Source: UBA721 sp002705165 (GTDB lineage Bacteria; Planctomycetota; Planctomycetia; Pirellulales; Pirellulaceae). Taken from it: a DNA stretch of 64,000 bases. A program made the translations under genes and the position numbers. Shown in pieces: positions 17,975 through 27,340 of this stretch; position 1 is the first letter of the stretch; each line of letters begins with the position of its first letter. The notes below the pieces were generated by a model, which worked only from the letters and a program-made list of their open reading frames with translations, searched no databases and had not been told where the DNA came from. The DNA is taken from contig JBJLEF010000001.1 of the NCBI GenBank assembly GCA_045565995.1, positions 62,001 to 126,000 of the forward strand, given 5' to 3'.

Positions 17975-18433
17975 CTATTTGATAAACAGTCCAATTGCCA
18001 ACCCAAGCCCACAAATCATTCCGGACATCAGTTTCACGACAAACGGAGCCTGAAAGTTTCGCAATCGAGTGGACAGAAAGTTACCCATGAGACCAACGAA
18101 ACCAGTGATTGCTCCTACCATAATGAACCACTGTGGAAGCAATTCCAAAGCCATTGAAGGCTCTTCCTGCTTTTCCATAAACGCATTTAGAATGGCAAAG
18201 AACAATGTGCCTATAAGCGAAGCCCCTGTTGCCAGAGTACTGAGAACCCAAAGCGTAGTAACCGCCTCCGCAGCACGTGTTTCCTGCCCGAGCATTAACG
18301 CAGGATCTTGTTCCTGAACGTCAGACTCTTTGGAAGAGGGGGGGACAGGCCGCACTCGCTGCTGATGAACATCACGAGAACTTCCCCGCCGCAGCTTCTT
18401 CTTGCCACTCTTCCGGTTAGACTTCTTGCTCAT
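17975..18433 (-). CDS. Small membrane protein of unknown function
   Basis: 152 residues. A very basic N-terminus (SKKSNRKSGKKKLRRGSS) and a polar stretch are followed by three predicted membrane segments: VTTLWVLSTLATGASLIGTL, FIMVGAITGFVGLMGNFL and VVKLMSGMICGLGLAIGLFI. No family recognised. It lies 34 bases downstream of carA on the same strand, so it is probably co-transcribed. The positive-inside rule places the N-terminus in the cytoplasm. Confidence 0.7.
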   Translation of the reverse strand: MSKKSNRKSGKKKLRRGSSRDVHQQRVRPVPPSSKESDVQEQDPALMLGQETRAAEAVTTLWVLSTLATGASLIGTLFFAILNAFMEKQEEPSMALELLPQWFIMVGAITGFVGLMGNFLSTRLRNFQAPFVVKLMSGMICGLGLAIGLFIK

Positions 18434-18467
18434 AGCAACTATTACTTCTTAGATTCGCAAAAGGCCC

Positions 18468-19604
18468 TTACGAGGCTTTCGAGGCAGCGATAATATCATA
18501 AAACTGCTGGAACAGATAGCGACTATCATGGGGTCCAGAAGAAGACTCAGGATGATACTGAACTCCAAATGCATTGTGTTCTTTGTGGCGAATGCCAGCG
18601 ATTGTATTGTCGTTAAGATTGCGATGAGTAATTTCCAAATGATCCGGAAGCGATTCTTCTTCCACAGCAAAACCATGATTCTGTGCCGTAATTTCAACCG
18701 TCCCAACGTCAAGATTCTCAACGGGCTGATTGGCGCCCCGATGCCCGAACTTTAATTTGAACGTCTTCGCTCCGCAAGCCAGCGACAGCAATTGATGGCC
18801 CAGGCAGATTCCAAAAATAGGTACCTGCGGAACTAATTCAGAAATAGTCTTAATCGCATAGTCCAATGGCTCTGGATCCCCAGGTCCGTTGGAGAGAAAA
18901 ACACCATCCGGATTCAGTGCCATGACTTCTTCCGAAGTGACAGTACCTGGAAGAATGGTCACCTGACAACCAAGCTCTTTAAGGTGTCGGGCGATATTCC
19001 ACTTCATCCCAAAGTCAAGTGCCACAATATGGTAAGACACTTCACCACCACCGGGTGCTTCCCCGGGAAGCTTAGCCCATTCGCTTAAAGCGTCTTCCCA
19101 TTGACAACTGTCTTCCGGAATCACTTCCTGTACTAAGTCTCGCCCCACAAGGCCTTCAGATTGACGAGCTTTTTCCACCAAACTCACATCGTCCAGATCT
19201 TCCGTCGACAAAACACCCTTCAGTGCTCCCTGCGTACGAATACGGCGAACTAAAGCTCGGGTATCAATTCCTTCCAAAGCGATGATGTTGTTTTCTTTGA
19301 GATAATCTTCCAGAGAGGATTCACTCCGGAAGTTGCTCGGGATCCGACTGTTTTCACGTACGATGAATCCGGCCAGATGTGGCTTACCACTTTCCACATC
19401 ATCCTGATTGACACCATAGTTTCCGATTTCAGGATACGTCATGGTAACGATCTGCCCCCGATAACTTGGATCCGTCAGAATTTCCTGATAGCCGGTCATG
19501 GAAGTATTAAATACGACCTCACCATCAATCTCACCAGAAGCTCCAAATGCTTCGCCAGTAAATACCGTTCCATCTTCGAGGGCAAGTTTTGCAATCTGTG
19601 TCAT
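18468..19604 (-). CDS. carA: Carbamoyl-phosphate synthase small subunit
   Basis: Glutaminase subunit that feeds ammonia to CarB for pyrimidine and arginine synthesis. Seen: N-terminal TGEAFGASGEIDGEVVFNTSMTGYQE in two parts, SNGPGDPEP, the nucleophile Cys in FGICLGHQLLSLACG, and the catalytic His/Glu in VQYHPESSSGP. 378 residues, full length. carB is not in the window. A 294-base upstream region holds a structured element that could be an attenuator or an independent RNA. Confidence 0.96.
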   Translation of the reverse strand: MTQIAKLALEDGTVFTGEAFGASGEIDGEVVFNTSMTGYQEILTDPSYRGQIVTMTYPEIGNYGVNQDDVESGKPHLAGFIVRENSRIPSNFRSESSLEDYLKENNIIALEGIDTRALVRRIRTQGALKGVLSTEDLDDVSLVEKARQSEGLVGRDLVQEVIPEDSCQWEDALSEWAKLPGEAPGGGEVSYHIVALDFGMKWNIARHLKELGCQVTILPGTVTSEEVMALNPDGVFLSNGPGDPEPLDYAIKTISELVPQVPIFGICLGHQLLSLACGAKTFKLKFGHRGANQPVENLDVGTVEITAQNHGFAVEEESLPDHLEITHRNLNDNTIAGIRHKEHNAFGVQYHPESSSGPHDSRYLFQQFYDIIAASKAS

Positions 19605-19710
19605 TACTTTTTTAGCTTCGTGAATAAAACAAACGTGAAAACAGTTCCTAATCCGTTCAGAACAATGGACATACTAAAGCCTGAACATTTGTTTTCCCGA
19701 TATTGATTCT

Positions 19711-19806
19711 GTGGCTGTGGGTCTATAGTGCATGGCAGGATGCCCGCACTTCACCAGCCCAAAATCGGTGGGTTCTTGTTTCGGCGAACAAGGACCCACT
19801 TTTTTT
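19711..19806. ncRNA. Candidate structured RNA / terminator-like element between asnS and carA
   Basis: Two adjacent structures. The first is a branched stem (GGCTG 19713-19717 with CAGCC 19755-19759, inner AGTGC/GCACT and GGCA/TGCC). The second is a 13-bp hairpin (19768-19780 with 19787-19799) followed by seven T on the + strand and CGATTTT on the - strand. GTGGGTC at 19717-19723 could pair instead with GACCCAC at 19793-19799, giving mutually exclusive folds. It may be the asnS terminator, a carA leader attenuator or a small + strand RNA. I cannot assign it to a known family. Confidence 0.4.
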
Positions 19807-19898
19807 GTGTCCTCCACGGTTCGGGACTCCGTAGTGTTCACATACTGAACGCCGATTATAGCGATTTCAGATTCAAACGGGTAGTATTCGAGCATACT

Positions 19899-21290
19899 TT
19901 AAAATTCTGCATTCCCCGGAGTTCGGGGAAACGGAATGACATCACGAATATTCTGCATACCTGTGACGAATTGAACAGCACGTTCCAGCCCCAACCCAAA
20001 TCCTGCATGAGGGACGGTACCATAACGCCGCAGGTCGACATACCACCAATAGTCCTCTGGTTCGAGCTCCTGCTCTCGCATACGACTCTCTAACACTTCC
20101 TGACGATCTTCACGCTGGCTACCACCAATAATCTCGCCAACCTTGGGAACCAGAACATCCATCGCCCGGACTGTCTTGTCGTCATCATTGACATACATGT
20201 AGAAGGGCTTGATCGACCTTGGATAGTCATACAGGATCACCGGACCATCGAAGTGTTGTTCGGTCAGGTAGCGTTCATGCTCACTTTGCAGATCACACCC
20301 CCACTCCACCGGAAACTGAAATTCATGCCCACTAGCCAGTAAAATATCAATCGCTTCGGTATAGGGGATACGAATAAAATCGGACTCGACAATTTTTTGC
20401 AATGTCGAGATCACGGTATCATCAATCCGCTGATTAAAGAAATCCATATCTTCCGGGCATTTTGTCAACGCGTCACCGAAAATCCGCTTCAGAAATGCTT
20501 CTGCCAAATCCATGTTGTCATGTAAATCATTGAATGCAACTTCCGGCTCAATCATCCAGAATTCCGCCAGATGACGTGAAGTATTTGAATTCTCCGCACG
20601 AAAAGTGGGCCCAAAGGTATACACTTTCCCCAATGCCGTAGCATAAATCTCCGCTTCCAATTGTCCGCTAACGGTCAGATAGCTTGGACGACCGAAGAAA
20701 TCCTGAGCATAATCAACCCGCCCACTATCGCCCCGCGGAGGATTTTCAGGATCAATCGTCGATACGCGGAACATCTCGCCCGCACCTTCACAGTCACTGG
20801 CAGTAATCACCGGCGTGTGAACGTAGAGAAACCCTCGTTCCTGATAAAAATTATGAATCGACTGACAAATACAGTTACGTACCCTGGCCACAGCTCCGAA
20901 CGCATTCGTCCGAGGGCGTAGATGAGCCCACTCCCGGAGCTTTTCAAACGAATGTCGTTTCTTTTGCAGAGGGTACTCTTCAGGATTAGCCCAACCATGC
21001 ACGATTACTTTGGTGGCTAAAAGCTCGGTTGCCTGCTTGCCACCGGACTCTTTGACTTCACCCTCGATACTGACACTACAACCAGCAGATAAACGTTTAA
21101 TTTCCTGTTCGTAGTTTTCCAACGTGTTATCTGCAATGATTTGCAGATTAGCCAGACTCGTACCGTCGTTCACTTCAAGGAAGCTAAACCCCCCTTTGCT
21201 GTCACGACGTGTTCGCACCCATCCCTGAACCACGGCACGAGTACCGATCAACTCAGGATTTCTGGCATCACTGATTGATAGCTTTTCCAA
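19899..21290 (-). CDS. asnS: Asparaginyl-tRNA synthetase
   Basis: Class IIb synthetase charging tRNA-Asn. Seen: N-terminal OB-fold anticodon domain (VVQGWVRTRRDSKGGFSFLEVNDGT), the FLYVHTPVITASDCEGAGEMF region, motif 2 FGPTFRAENSNTSRHLAEFWMIEPE, and motif 3 HAGFGLGLERAVQFVTGM, ending in the AsnRS-type IRDVIPFPRTPGNAEF. 463 residues, normal. The start codon is TTG at 21290 with GGAGGGAG six bases upstream, a strong site that supports it. Confidence 0.96.
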   Translation of the reverse strand: MEKLSISDARNPELIGTRAVVQGWVRTRRDSKGGFSFLEVNDGTSLANLQIIADNTLENYEQEIKRLSAGCSVSIEGEVKESGGKQATELLATKVIVHGWANPEEYPLQKKRHSFEKLREWAHLRPRTNAFGAVARVRNCICQSIHNFYQERGFLYVHTPVITASDCEGAGEMFRVSTIDPENPPRGDSGRVDYAQDFFGRPSYLTVSGQLEAEIYATALGKVYTFGPTFRAENSNTSRHLAEFWMIEPEVAFNDLHDNMDLAEAFLKRIFGDALTKCPEDMDFFNQRIDDTVISTLQKIVESDFIRIPYTEAIDILLASGHEFQFPVEWGCDLQSEHERYLTEQHFDGPVILYDYPRSIKPFYMYVNDDDKTVRAMDVLVPKVGEIIGGSQREDRQEVLESRMREQELEPEDYWWYVDLRRYGTVPHAGFGLGLERAVQFVTGMQNIRDVIPFPRTPGNAEF

Positions 21291-21339
21291 GGCTCCCTCC
21301 TTGTTACTTATAAACTATTAATTTACAGCAAACGAAGAA

Positions 21340-23274
21340 TTATTCGTTCACAACTTCTGTAGCAGCCTCAATTGGGGCTGGCTTCTTCATTACAAAACCT
21401 AAGATCACTGCAATCACATAAACCACGACCATACCCAGTACTAACGTACCAGTTTTCTCATCACCTACTTTTTGATAGATCGTAGCAATCACAGCGACGA
21501 TCACAACAATGCAGGAAACTCCCATCAGGATATTCCACAATATGCGACGCCCACCTTCAGGTCGTTCGTCACCCATAATCTTCTTATTGTTCATCATCAT
21601 AAAGAAGGTTGTATACGCGATCGGCAACAAGATGAACCCAAAACTGGATACCGCAATCGCCAGCCACAGCTTCGCTGGGCCATCCCAAACTAACGGCCAG
21701 ATGGCACCACAAACACCCGAGACCAAACAGCCGATCATATGCATGCGACTCCCCTGCTCAACATTGAACATTTCACAGAATGCATAACCATTGATCAGCA
21801 TCAGAATAATGATGGTCGAAAAGCCCATGCCAAGTACACCAATACCAAAGATTAAACTCGCTTTATCTTTCCCTGCGTCTCCTTCACCGAAGATTGGAGC
21901 CAGAGCACTGGAGAGTTGGAACGCATTACGTTTCACTAACGACGAGGCCAGCTGTTTTTCAGCCATCGGCATCGCATTGATCTCTTGATCGATAAAACTA
22001 ATCTTACTTTGAACATCTGCCAGAGACGTTGCTACCGCAACAACATCTGGGTCCGCGTCAGAGCCCTCTGCTGCCTGAATCGCCGAGATAAAATCTGTTT
22101 CACCAATCAGTGCCGACTGACTAGCTGAGATGTAATTTGGCTCACCAATCAGGCCTACTAACTCTTCTTCTAGCTTTGCTTTCTCGTCCACCAGTTCTTT
22201 ACCAGACTTATCAAAACGATCGGAGAGGTCTAAACGATCGGAGAGAGTTAAAAATACAGCCGAGTAATAATCACTTTCCTTCATGACCTCGACATCAGAA
22301 CTTGCAAGCGGAGTTTTCTCAAAATCCTGACCGCCGGCATGGAACATCGTCGCCGACGCAATCACAACACATGTCGTCACGAGCAAATAAGGAATCACCA
22401 TACCTGTTGATAGGTCGAATTTCGCCATCCCACGGAACGGTTTATCCCACCCCCGGGCAAGCATCGAGTAAGGCAATAGAAATGTCATGTTGATCCCGAC
22501 GGCCGTGGCAGCTGCCCCGATAATCACGTCACGCTGTTGAGAAACAATCTTGTCATTCCAAAAATCCGCCGCATCGCCACCAAGGCCCGTAATCAAAGCT
22601 GCCAACTCACCGGTAGGCTGTGACCACTGACTCAAGTCCGGGATGAAGCCGGCAAACACGGCTCCCCACTCAACGTTGCCATTGCCAGACATGATCATCA
22701 CAGCAGCAAAGAATGAGATTACCACCACCGCAACCATACCTTTCAGAATGAAGTCAAACGCTTTCGCAGCCCGGCCTTCTTTATTGTTTAAATAAAGAAC
22801 AAAGCTAGCGGCTAGCAAAAGCACCGCAGACACGGCCATTTTTCCGGTCATCGTATCCTCAACCAAACCTGGCGCGAGGTTCTTATTTAATGCCGCAAAA
22901 CTCAAACTGAACTGGGGCATACACCACAACATATTGGCTGCACAGGTAGCGACCAACCATCCCCAACCTAGTACCGGGTTTACGTGGTTATTAATCTCTT
23001 GAAAAGGTTTTTTGCCGGTCGACAAGGTGACGTGACTAATTGCCGACAGCATAATCACACCCATGACGATCATAATCAACTGCACCCACAGAAGATTGGT
23101 TCCGGTTAGAATCCCCAGAAACAACGCTCCGGATAATGAACCCCCGCCCAGTGTAATAGCACTTTGCAACCAACCAGGGCCGGAAAGTTTCCCATAGGCC
23201 ACAAGCGTCGAGCCAAGCCCTTCTTGCTGGGCCTTTACAATCATCTCTCTGTTCTTCGCGACTTGGTCACTCAT
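21340..23274 (-). CDS. Nramp-like membrane transporter with atypical metal motif
   Basis: About 644 residues and roughly 11-12 membrane segments with the Nramp/LeuT-type layout. Segment 1 reads YGKLSGPGWLQSAITLGGGSL where classical Nramp proteins have DPGN, and the segment 6 region reads INMTFLLPYSMLARGW. The standard Asp-Asn metal ligands are therefore not evident and the substrate is uncertain. An unusual acidic, coiled-coil-like insert of about 130 residues (around 330-460, with KLEEELVGLIGE) splits the membrane core. ATG at 23274 with GGAG upstream is preferred to GTG at 23283. Confidence 0.7.
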   Translation of the reverse strand: MSDQVAKNREMIVKAQQEGLGSTLVAYGKLSGPGWLQSAITLGGGSLSGALFLGILTGTNLLWVQLIMIVMGVIMLSAISHVTLSTGKKPFQEINNHVNPVLGWGWLVATCAANMLWCMPQFSLSFAALNKNLAPGLVEDTMTGKMAVSAVLLLAASFVLYLNNKEGRAAKAFDFILKGMVAVVVISFFAAVMIMSGNGNVEWGAVFAGFIPDLSQWSQPTGELAALITGLGGDAADFWNDKIVSQQRDVIIGAAATAVGINMTFLLPYSMLARGWDKPFRGMAKFDLSTGMVIPYLLVTTCVVIASATMFHAGGQDFEKTPLASSDVEVMKESDYYSAVFLTLSDRLDLSDRFDKSGKELVDEKAKLEEELVGLIGEPNYISASQSALIGETDFISAIQAAEGSDADPDVVAVATSLADVQSKISFIDQEINAMPMAEKQLASSLVKRNAFQLSSALAPIFGEGDAGKDKASLIFGIGVLGMGFSTIIILMLINGYAFCEMFNVEQGSRMHMIGCLVSGVCGAIWPLVWDGPAKLWLAIAVSSFGFILLPIAYTTFFMMMNNKKIMGDERPEGGRRILWNILMGVSCIVVIVAVIATIYQKVGDEKTGTLVLGMVVVYVIAVILGFVMKKPAPIEAATEVVNE

Positions 23275-23340
23275 TTTATTCACTCCAAAGTTGGATATTT
23301 AAAACTGACAGAATCAGTTTTGGGTGTTTTGTTCGCCAGG

Positions 23341-24387
23341 TTACAGTCCCTGGTTTGCCAAATAACGTTCAGCGTCCAGAGCTGCCTGACAACCAGTACC
23401 TGCAGCCGTAACAGCCTGTCGATAGTGGTCGTCTGCCACATCACCGGCGGCAAAGACACCTTCCACGCTCGTATTGGTGCGGTGAGACTTGGTCCAGACT
23501 AGATAACCCTTCTCATTCGTTTCCAGAGCACCGTTGAGGAAATTTGTATTCGGGGTATGCCCAATAGCAACGAAGAATCCCGTTGCTTCGACTTCCTGAA
23601 CTGAATCATCCACGGTGCTTTGCAAACGAGCTCCCGTCACACCGGTCGCATCATCCCCAAGCACTTCCACACACTGGGAATTCCAGATGATATCAATCTT
23701 TGGGTTATCAATAGCCCGTTGAGCCATGATCTTGGAAGCTCGTAACTCATCACGTCGATGAACCAGCATTACTTTGGAAGAAAACTTTGCTAAGTAATCA
23801 GCTTCTTCCACTGCTGAGTCTCCACCACCGATAACAATCACCGGCTTATCACGAAAACGAGGAAGGGCACCATCACAAACAGCACAGGCACTAACACCTC
23901 GATTCTTAAAGTTCTCTTCTGATTCGAGACCAAGATAATTCGCCCGGGCTCCGGTCGCAATAATGATAGTATGAGCTTCGACTACCTCGCCGCTGCGAGC
24001 CGTCAGTTTGAACGGACGCACGTCGAAATCAACTTCGACAATATCATCAGTAATCACTCGGGTCCCGAAGTTGAGCGCCTGTTGACGCATTAATTCCATC
24101 AATTCAGGACCGCTGACTCCCTCTTTCATATGCGGCGCCATGTATTGCCGGCGTGACTTCTCCATCGAGTCGTCCAGATAAGACTCAAGATTGCCCGACG
24201 GGAACCCCGGGTAGTTCTCAACCTCAGTGGTCAATGCAAGCTGACCAAGTGGAAGTGTACCTTGCAGTCTATTTTCTTCAGTTACCGCTCCCTCAAATAC
24301 CAACGGTTTAAGGCTGGCGCGGGAAGCATAAATTGCAGATGTCCATCCTGCTGGACCACTGCCAATGATAACAACGTGTTCGGCCAA
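23341..24387 (-). CDS. trxB: Thioredoxin reductase
   Basis: NADPH-dependent flavoenzyme that reduces thioredoxin. Seen: FAD site VVIIGSGPAGWTSAIYASRA directly at the N-terminus, the redox pair CAVC at about 168-171 followed by DGALPRF, NADPH site VIGGGDSAVEEADYL, and the C-terminal FAD motif GVFAAGDVADDHYRQAVTAAGTG. The start is TTG at 24387, supported by AAGGA eight bases upstream and by homologous N-termini. An ATG further upstream would add a meaningless 48 residues. The segment after ENYPGFP is about 20 residues longer than in E. coli TrxB. Confidence 0.95.
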   Translation of the reverse strand: MAEHVVIIGSGPAGWTSAIYASRASLKPLVFEGAVTEENRLQGTLPLGQLALTTEVENYPGFPSGNLESYLDDSMEKSRRQYMAPHMKEGVSGPELMELMRQQALNFGTRVITDDIVEVDFDVRPFKLTARSGEVVEAHTIIIATGARANYLGLESEENFKNRGVSACAVCDGALPRFRDKPVIVIGGGDSAVEEADYLAKFSSKVMLVHRRDELRASKIMAQRAIDNPKIDIIWNSQCVEVLGDDATGVTGARLQSTVDDSVQEVEATGFFVAIGHTPNTNFLNGALETNEKGYLVWTKSHRTNTSVEGVFAAGDVADDHYRQAVTAAGTGCQAALDAERYLANQGL

Positions 24388-24674
24388 TGTAAGAATCCTT
24401 CTAGGGGCTATAAAACACAAGTGCTGGCAATTTGTCGAGTTGCTCAAGCAGAGATGTGTAAAAATATTATGAATACGAAAGAGCTTATTATAGGAGTTTT
24501 CGAGGGTCAGAGTGAAGTAGCTGGACGGCACAGAAACTTAGAATCTGCTAAAATGAATTTTAAGGCAATGATCGCGAAGAAAACCCCCTATTTCCTCGTG
24601 TACGTAAAGTACTCTCGTCCCTTCAGAATCTCAAGGTTTTCCCCCGTAAGCCCCAAGTCTCCCCCCGGAATCTC

Positions 24675-26462
24675 ATGGAAACACTACTCATCGCCGTTGG
24701 CTCATTCGTTGGTTTTATTGTGGCTTACCACACGTATGGAAAATGGCTGGCAAACAAGATTTTTGGGATCGATCCACAGGCAAAAGTCCCGTCGGCTGAA
24801 CTGGAAGACGGCGTGGACTTTGTTCCGACTAAGAAAGAAGTCATTTTTGGCCATCACTTCACATCCATTGCAGGCACTGGTCCCATTGTCGGACCAGCGA
24901 TCGCCGTCTTTTGGGGCTGGCTGCCCGCACTCATCTGGGTCGTACTCGGATCGATTTTCATCGGCGCCGTCCATGATTTTGGAGCGTTGGTCGTCTCACT
25001 GAGAAATCGTGGACAAACGGTTGGCGAAATCGCGGGGCGTCTGATTAGTCCCCGAGCCAGATTGCTATTTCTACTAATTCTGTTTGCTGCATTAACGGTG
25101 GTCTTAGCCATCTTCGGATTAGTCATCGCTGTCATTTTTAGGGAATACCCTGAGGCTGTTCTATCAGTTTGGATTGAAATCCCGATCGCGATTCTGATTG
25201 GCTACCATGTGTATAAACGAGGAGGCGGTTTGCTCATACCATCACTCGTCGCACTGGGCGTGCTTTACCTTTGTATTTACCTTGGGGTCTATCATTTCAA
25301 GATCACGCCTTTTGGCGACAATGCTGTCGTGATATGGACGCTGATTCTCATGGGATATTGCTTTATTGCCTCGATTCTTCCGGTGTGGACGCTGTTGCAA
25401 CCCCGAGACTACATCAACAGTCATCAACTGATGCTTGCTCTGGCATTACTGGTAGGGGGACTTCTAGTTGCTTGTTGGACAGGGCAGGCAAATATCCTAG
25501 AAAGTGCACCCGCCGTTGCCGAGAACCTGCCAGCCGGTGCTCCTCCAGTCTGGCCATTCCTTTTCATCACCATAGCCTGCGGTGCGGTCAGTGGATTCCA
25601 CTGCTTAGTGAGTAGTGGTACATCCAGTAAACAATTGGAATCCGAAGCTGATGCTCAATACGTCGGTTATGGTGCGATGCTACTGGAAGGAGCTCTGGCA
25701 GTGATTGTAATTCTCGCCTGTTGTGCCGGGGTGGGGATGGGAGTAGATTCGGACGGAAGCGTGCTCACTGGTATCGAAGCCTGGCACACAAAGTATGATG
25801 CCAATGGCTCCTGGGCAGGTTTTGGTTTGGCTCAAAAGGTCGCAGCCTTTGTCGACGGAGGTGCAAATTTCATTAATGCCCTCGGTATTTCACGCGAAAT
25901 GGCCACCGGAATTGTCGCCGTGCTCGTTGCCAGCTTTGCTGCCACGACCCTGGACACCGCGACTCGCCTTCAACGTTATGTCGTTCAGGAAATCGGAACC
26001 ACGATCCGTATCCCACAATTGAATAATAAATTCTGCGCGACCGGCCTGGCCGTGATTTTGGGAGGTGCTATGGCAATGGTTCCCGGGCCATCCGGAGCGA
26101 TGGGGACGGGAGGACTTTTACTATGGCCACTCTTCGGAGCTACCAATCAGTTACTAGCAGGCCTCGCGTTCATGGTCATCGTCTTCTACCTCTGGCGTCG
26201 CAATAAACCCATCTGGTTCGCGGCGATTCCGATGGCTATTATGCTGATCATGCCCGCCTGGGCCCTAACCTGGCAGCTGTTTAACGGGGAGACCGGTTGG
26301 TTGGCTTCAGGTAACGAAAACCCAAACTATCTGCTCGGTTCGATCGGTATAGCGACGCTTTGTTTGCAGATTTGGATGATCTTTGAAGGTTTATTACTAT
26401 TGCCACGTAGTCGGGGTGTGCTGGAACAGGCTCTTCCTCCACTTAAATCTTCAAGTGTCTAA
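24675..26462 (+). CDS. cstA: Carbon starvation protein CstA (peptide/pyruvate transporter family)
   Basis: 595 residues with about 16 membrane segments. Opens with VAYHTYGKWLANKIFGID, then FGHHFTSIAGTGPIVGPAIAVFWGWLPALIWVV (in two pieces a CstA hallmark), GAVHDFGALVVSLRNRG, SGFHCLVSSGTSSKQLESE, ATTLDTATRLQRYVVQEI and WPLFGATNQLLAGLAF. E. coli CstA and BtsT import peptides or pyruvate. Substrate here is not established. The 287 bases upstream hold no gene. ATG at 24675 follows a pyrimidine-rich stretch without a clear binding site. Confidence 0.92.
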   Translation: METLLIAVGSFVGFIVAYHTYGKWLANKIFGIDPQAKVPSAELEDGVDFVPTKKEVIFGHHFTSIAGTGPIVGPAIAVFWGWLPALIWVVLGSIFIGAVHDFGALVVSLRNRGQTVGEIAGRLISPRARLLFLLILFAALTVVLAIFGLVIAVIFREYPEAVLSVWIEIPIAILIGYHVYKRGGGLLIPSLVALGVLYLCIYLGVYHFKITPFGDNAVVIWTLILMGYCFIASILPVWTLLQPRDYINSHQLMLALALLVGGLLVACWTGQANILESAPAVAENLPAGAPPVWPFLFITIACGAVSGFHCLVSSGTSSKQLESEADAQYVGYGAMLLEGALAVIVILACCAGVGMGVDSDGSVLTGIEAWHTKYDANGSWAGFGLAQKVAAFVDGGANFINALGISREMATGIVAVLVASFAATTLDTATRLQRYVVQEIGTTIRIPQLNNKFCATGLAVILGGAMAMVPGPSGAMGTGGLLLWPLFGATNQLLAGLAFMVIVFYLWRRNKPIWFAAIPMAIMLIMPAWALTWQLFNGETGWLASGNENPNYLLGSIGIATLCLQIWMIFEGLLLLPRSRGVLEQALPPLKSSSV

Positions 26463-26486
26463 AGCAGACCCGAACAGCCATCCGTT

Positions 26487-27302
26487 CTACTCGACGATTT
26501 GAATCGCCTTCATTCCTTCCTGAGCACCTAGTTTGACCTGATGAAGGTCACCGTTTGAAAGTTCCAGCGTAAGCGGGCTATCCAATGAATGGCCGGTTTC
26601 GAACACTGCACCAACCTGAAGATCCGCCAGATTAATCGATTCCACCTCTAGCTGAACTGTGGCTTGATGATGAGGCTCTAAGGGTAATTCACCGTAGTGA
26701 TGCTGCACTAGTTTCTTCGACCAGGCGAGGATGAAATTGACTGGCAAACACATACTTAAATGCGACTGATGTTGCCCGATGGTAAGTCGCCATTTTAAAC
26801 AAACCATCTCCACATCGAGCAAATCCTGCAGGTCAACTTCGACCTCAGATAATTCATGATACCACTGAAAGATCGACAAGTTTAATTCGGTTACCGGTCG
26901 CCAATGAGCCTCCAACGACTCATATACCTGCTGCAGAAGTGACATGAGAATCTCCGTTTCGACACTATTGAGTGATCGAGCCAGAGGCTCCCAATCGACA
27001 CGCTTGGAGCCTAACAATAGGTCTAAAAGTACTGAAGCAGAAGACGACGGAATGGCCAACCACCAGCTGGTATGATCGGTACGATTACGGATTTGCGCCA
27101 CGTTGAAAGGGGGTTGCTGGGCATAAGCAAACTGACGAAAGGTTCGAACTTTCCCGGGTTCCAATCCCAGATCCACTTCGACACCAAATTGTTCACTCCA
27201 AAGAGCAGACAAGCTTTCAGCTGTTTCCGCAAAGATCCGGCTAAGTCCTCCGGAGACTTCATAATTCAATGGCTTATCTTTTGGTCTCACTGCATCCTGC
27301 AT
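26487..27302 (-). CDS. FliM/FliN-like flagellar switch family protein (orphan)
   Basis: 271 residues. The middle matches the FliM core: LNSVETEILMSLLQQVYESLEAHWRPV in two parts corresponds to the FliM segment beginning LTEIE and ending WRPV. The last 60 residues form a SpoA (FliN/FliM C-terminal) domain with INLADLQVGAVFETGHSLDSP and LELSNGDLHQVKLG. The N-terminal CheY-binding peptide of FliM is not evident. No other flagellar or secretion gene is nearby, so it may be a displaced motor protein or a relative with another role. It converges with cstA and lies 38 bases after proA. Confidence 0.78.
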   Translation of the reverse strand: MQDAVRPKDKPLNYEVSGGLSRIFAETAESLSALWSEQFGVEVDLGLEPGKVRTFRQFAYAQQPPFNVAQIRNRTDHTSWWLAIPSSSASVLLDLLLGSKRVDWEPLARSLNSVETEILMSLLQQVYESLEAHWRPVTELNLSIFQWYHELSEVEVDLQDLLDVEMVCLKWRLTIGQHQSHLSMCLPVNFILAWSKKLVQHHYGELPLEPHHQATVQLEVESINLADLQVGAVFETGHSLDSPLTLELSNGDLHQVKLGAQEGMKAIQIVE

Positions 27303-27340
27303 ATAAATCCATCCCTGGCAAAACCAAGCCTGTCAAACGG

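Noticed and set aside
24388..24531. Upstream start for thioredoxin reductase
   Set aside because: The extra 48 residues precede the FAD-binding strand and match no TrxB N-terminus. TTG at 24387 has AAGGA at good spacing.
24262..25002. 246-codon plus-strand frame across the trxB start and cstA start
   Set aside because: It overlaps both well-supported genes, and the middle part translates as random-looking sequence.
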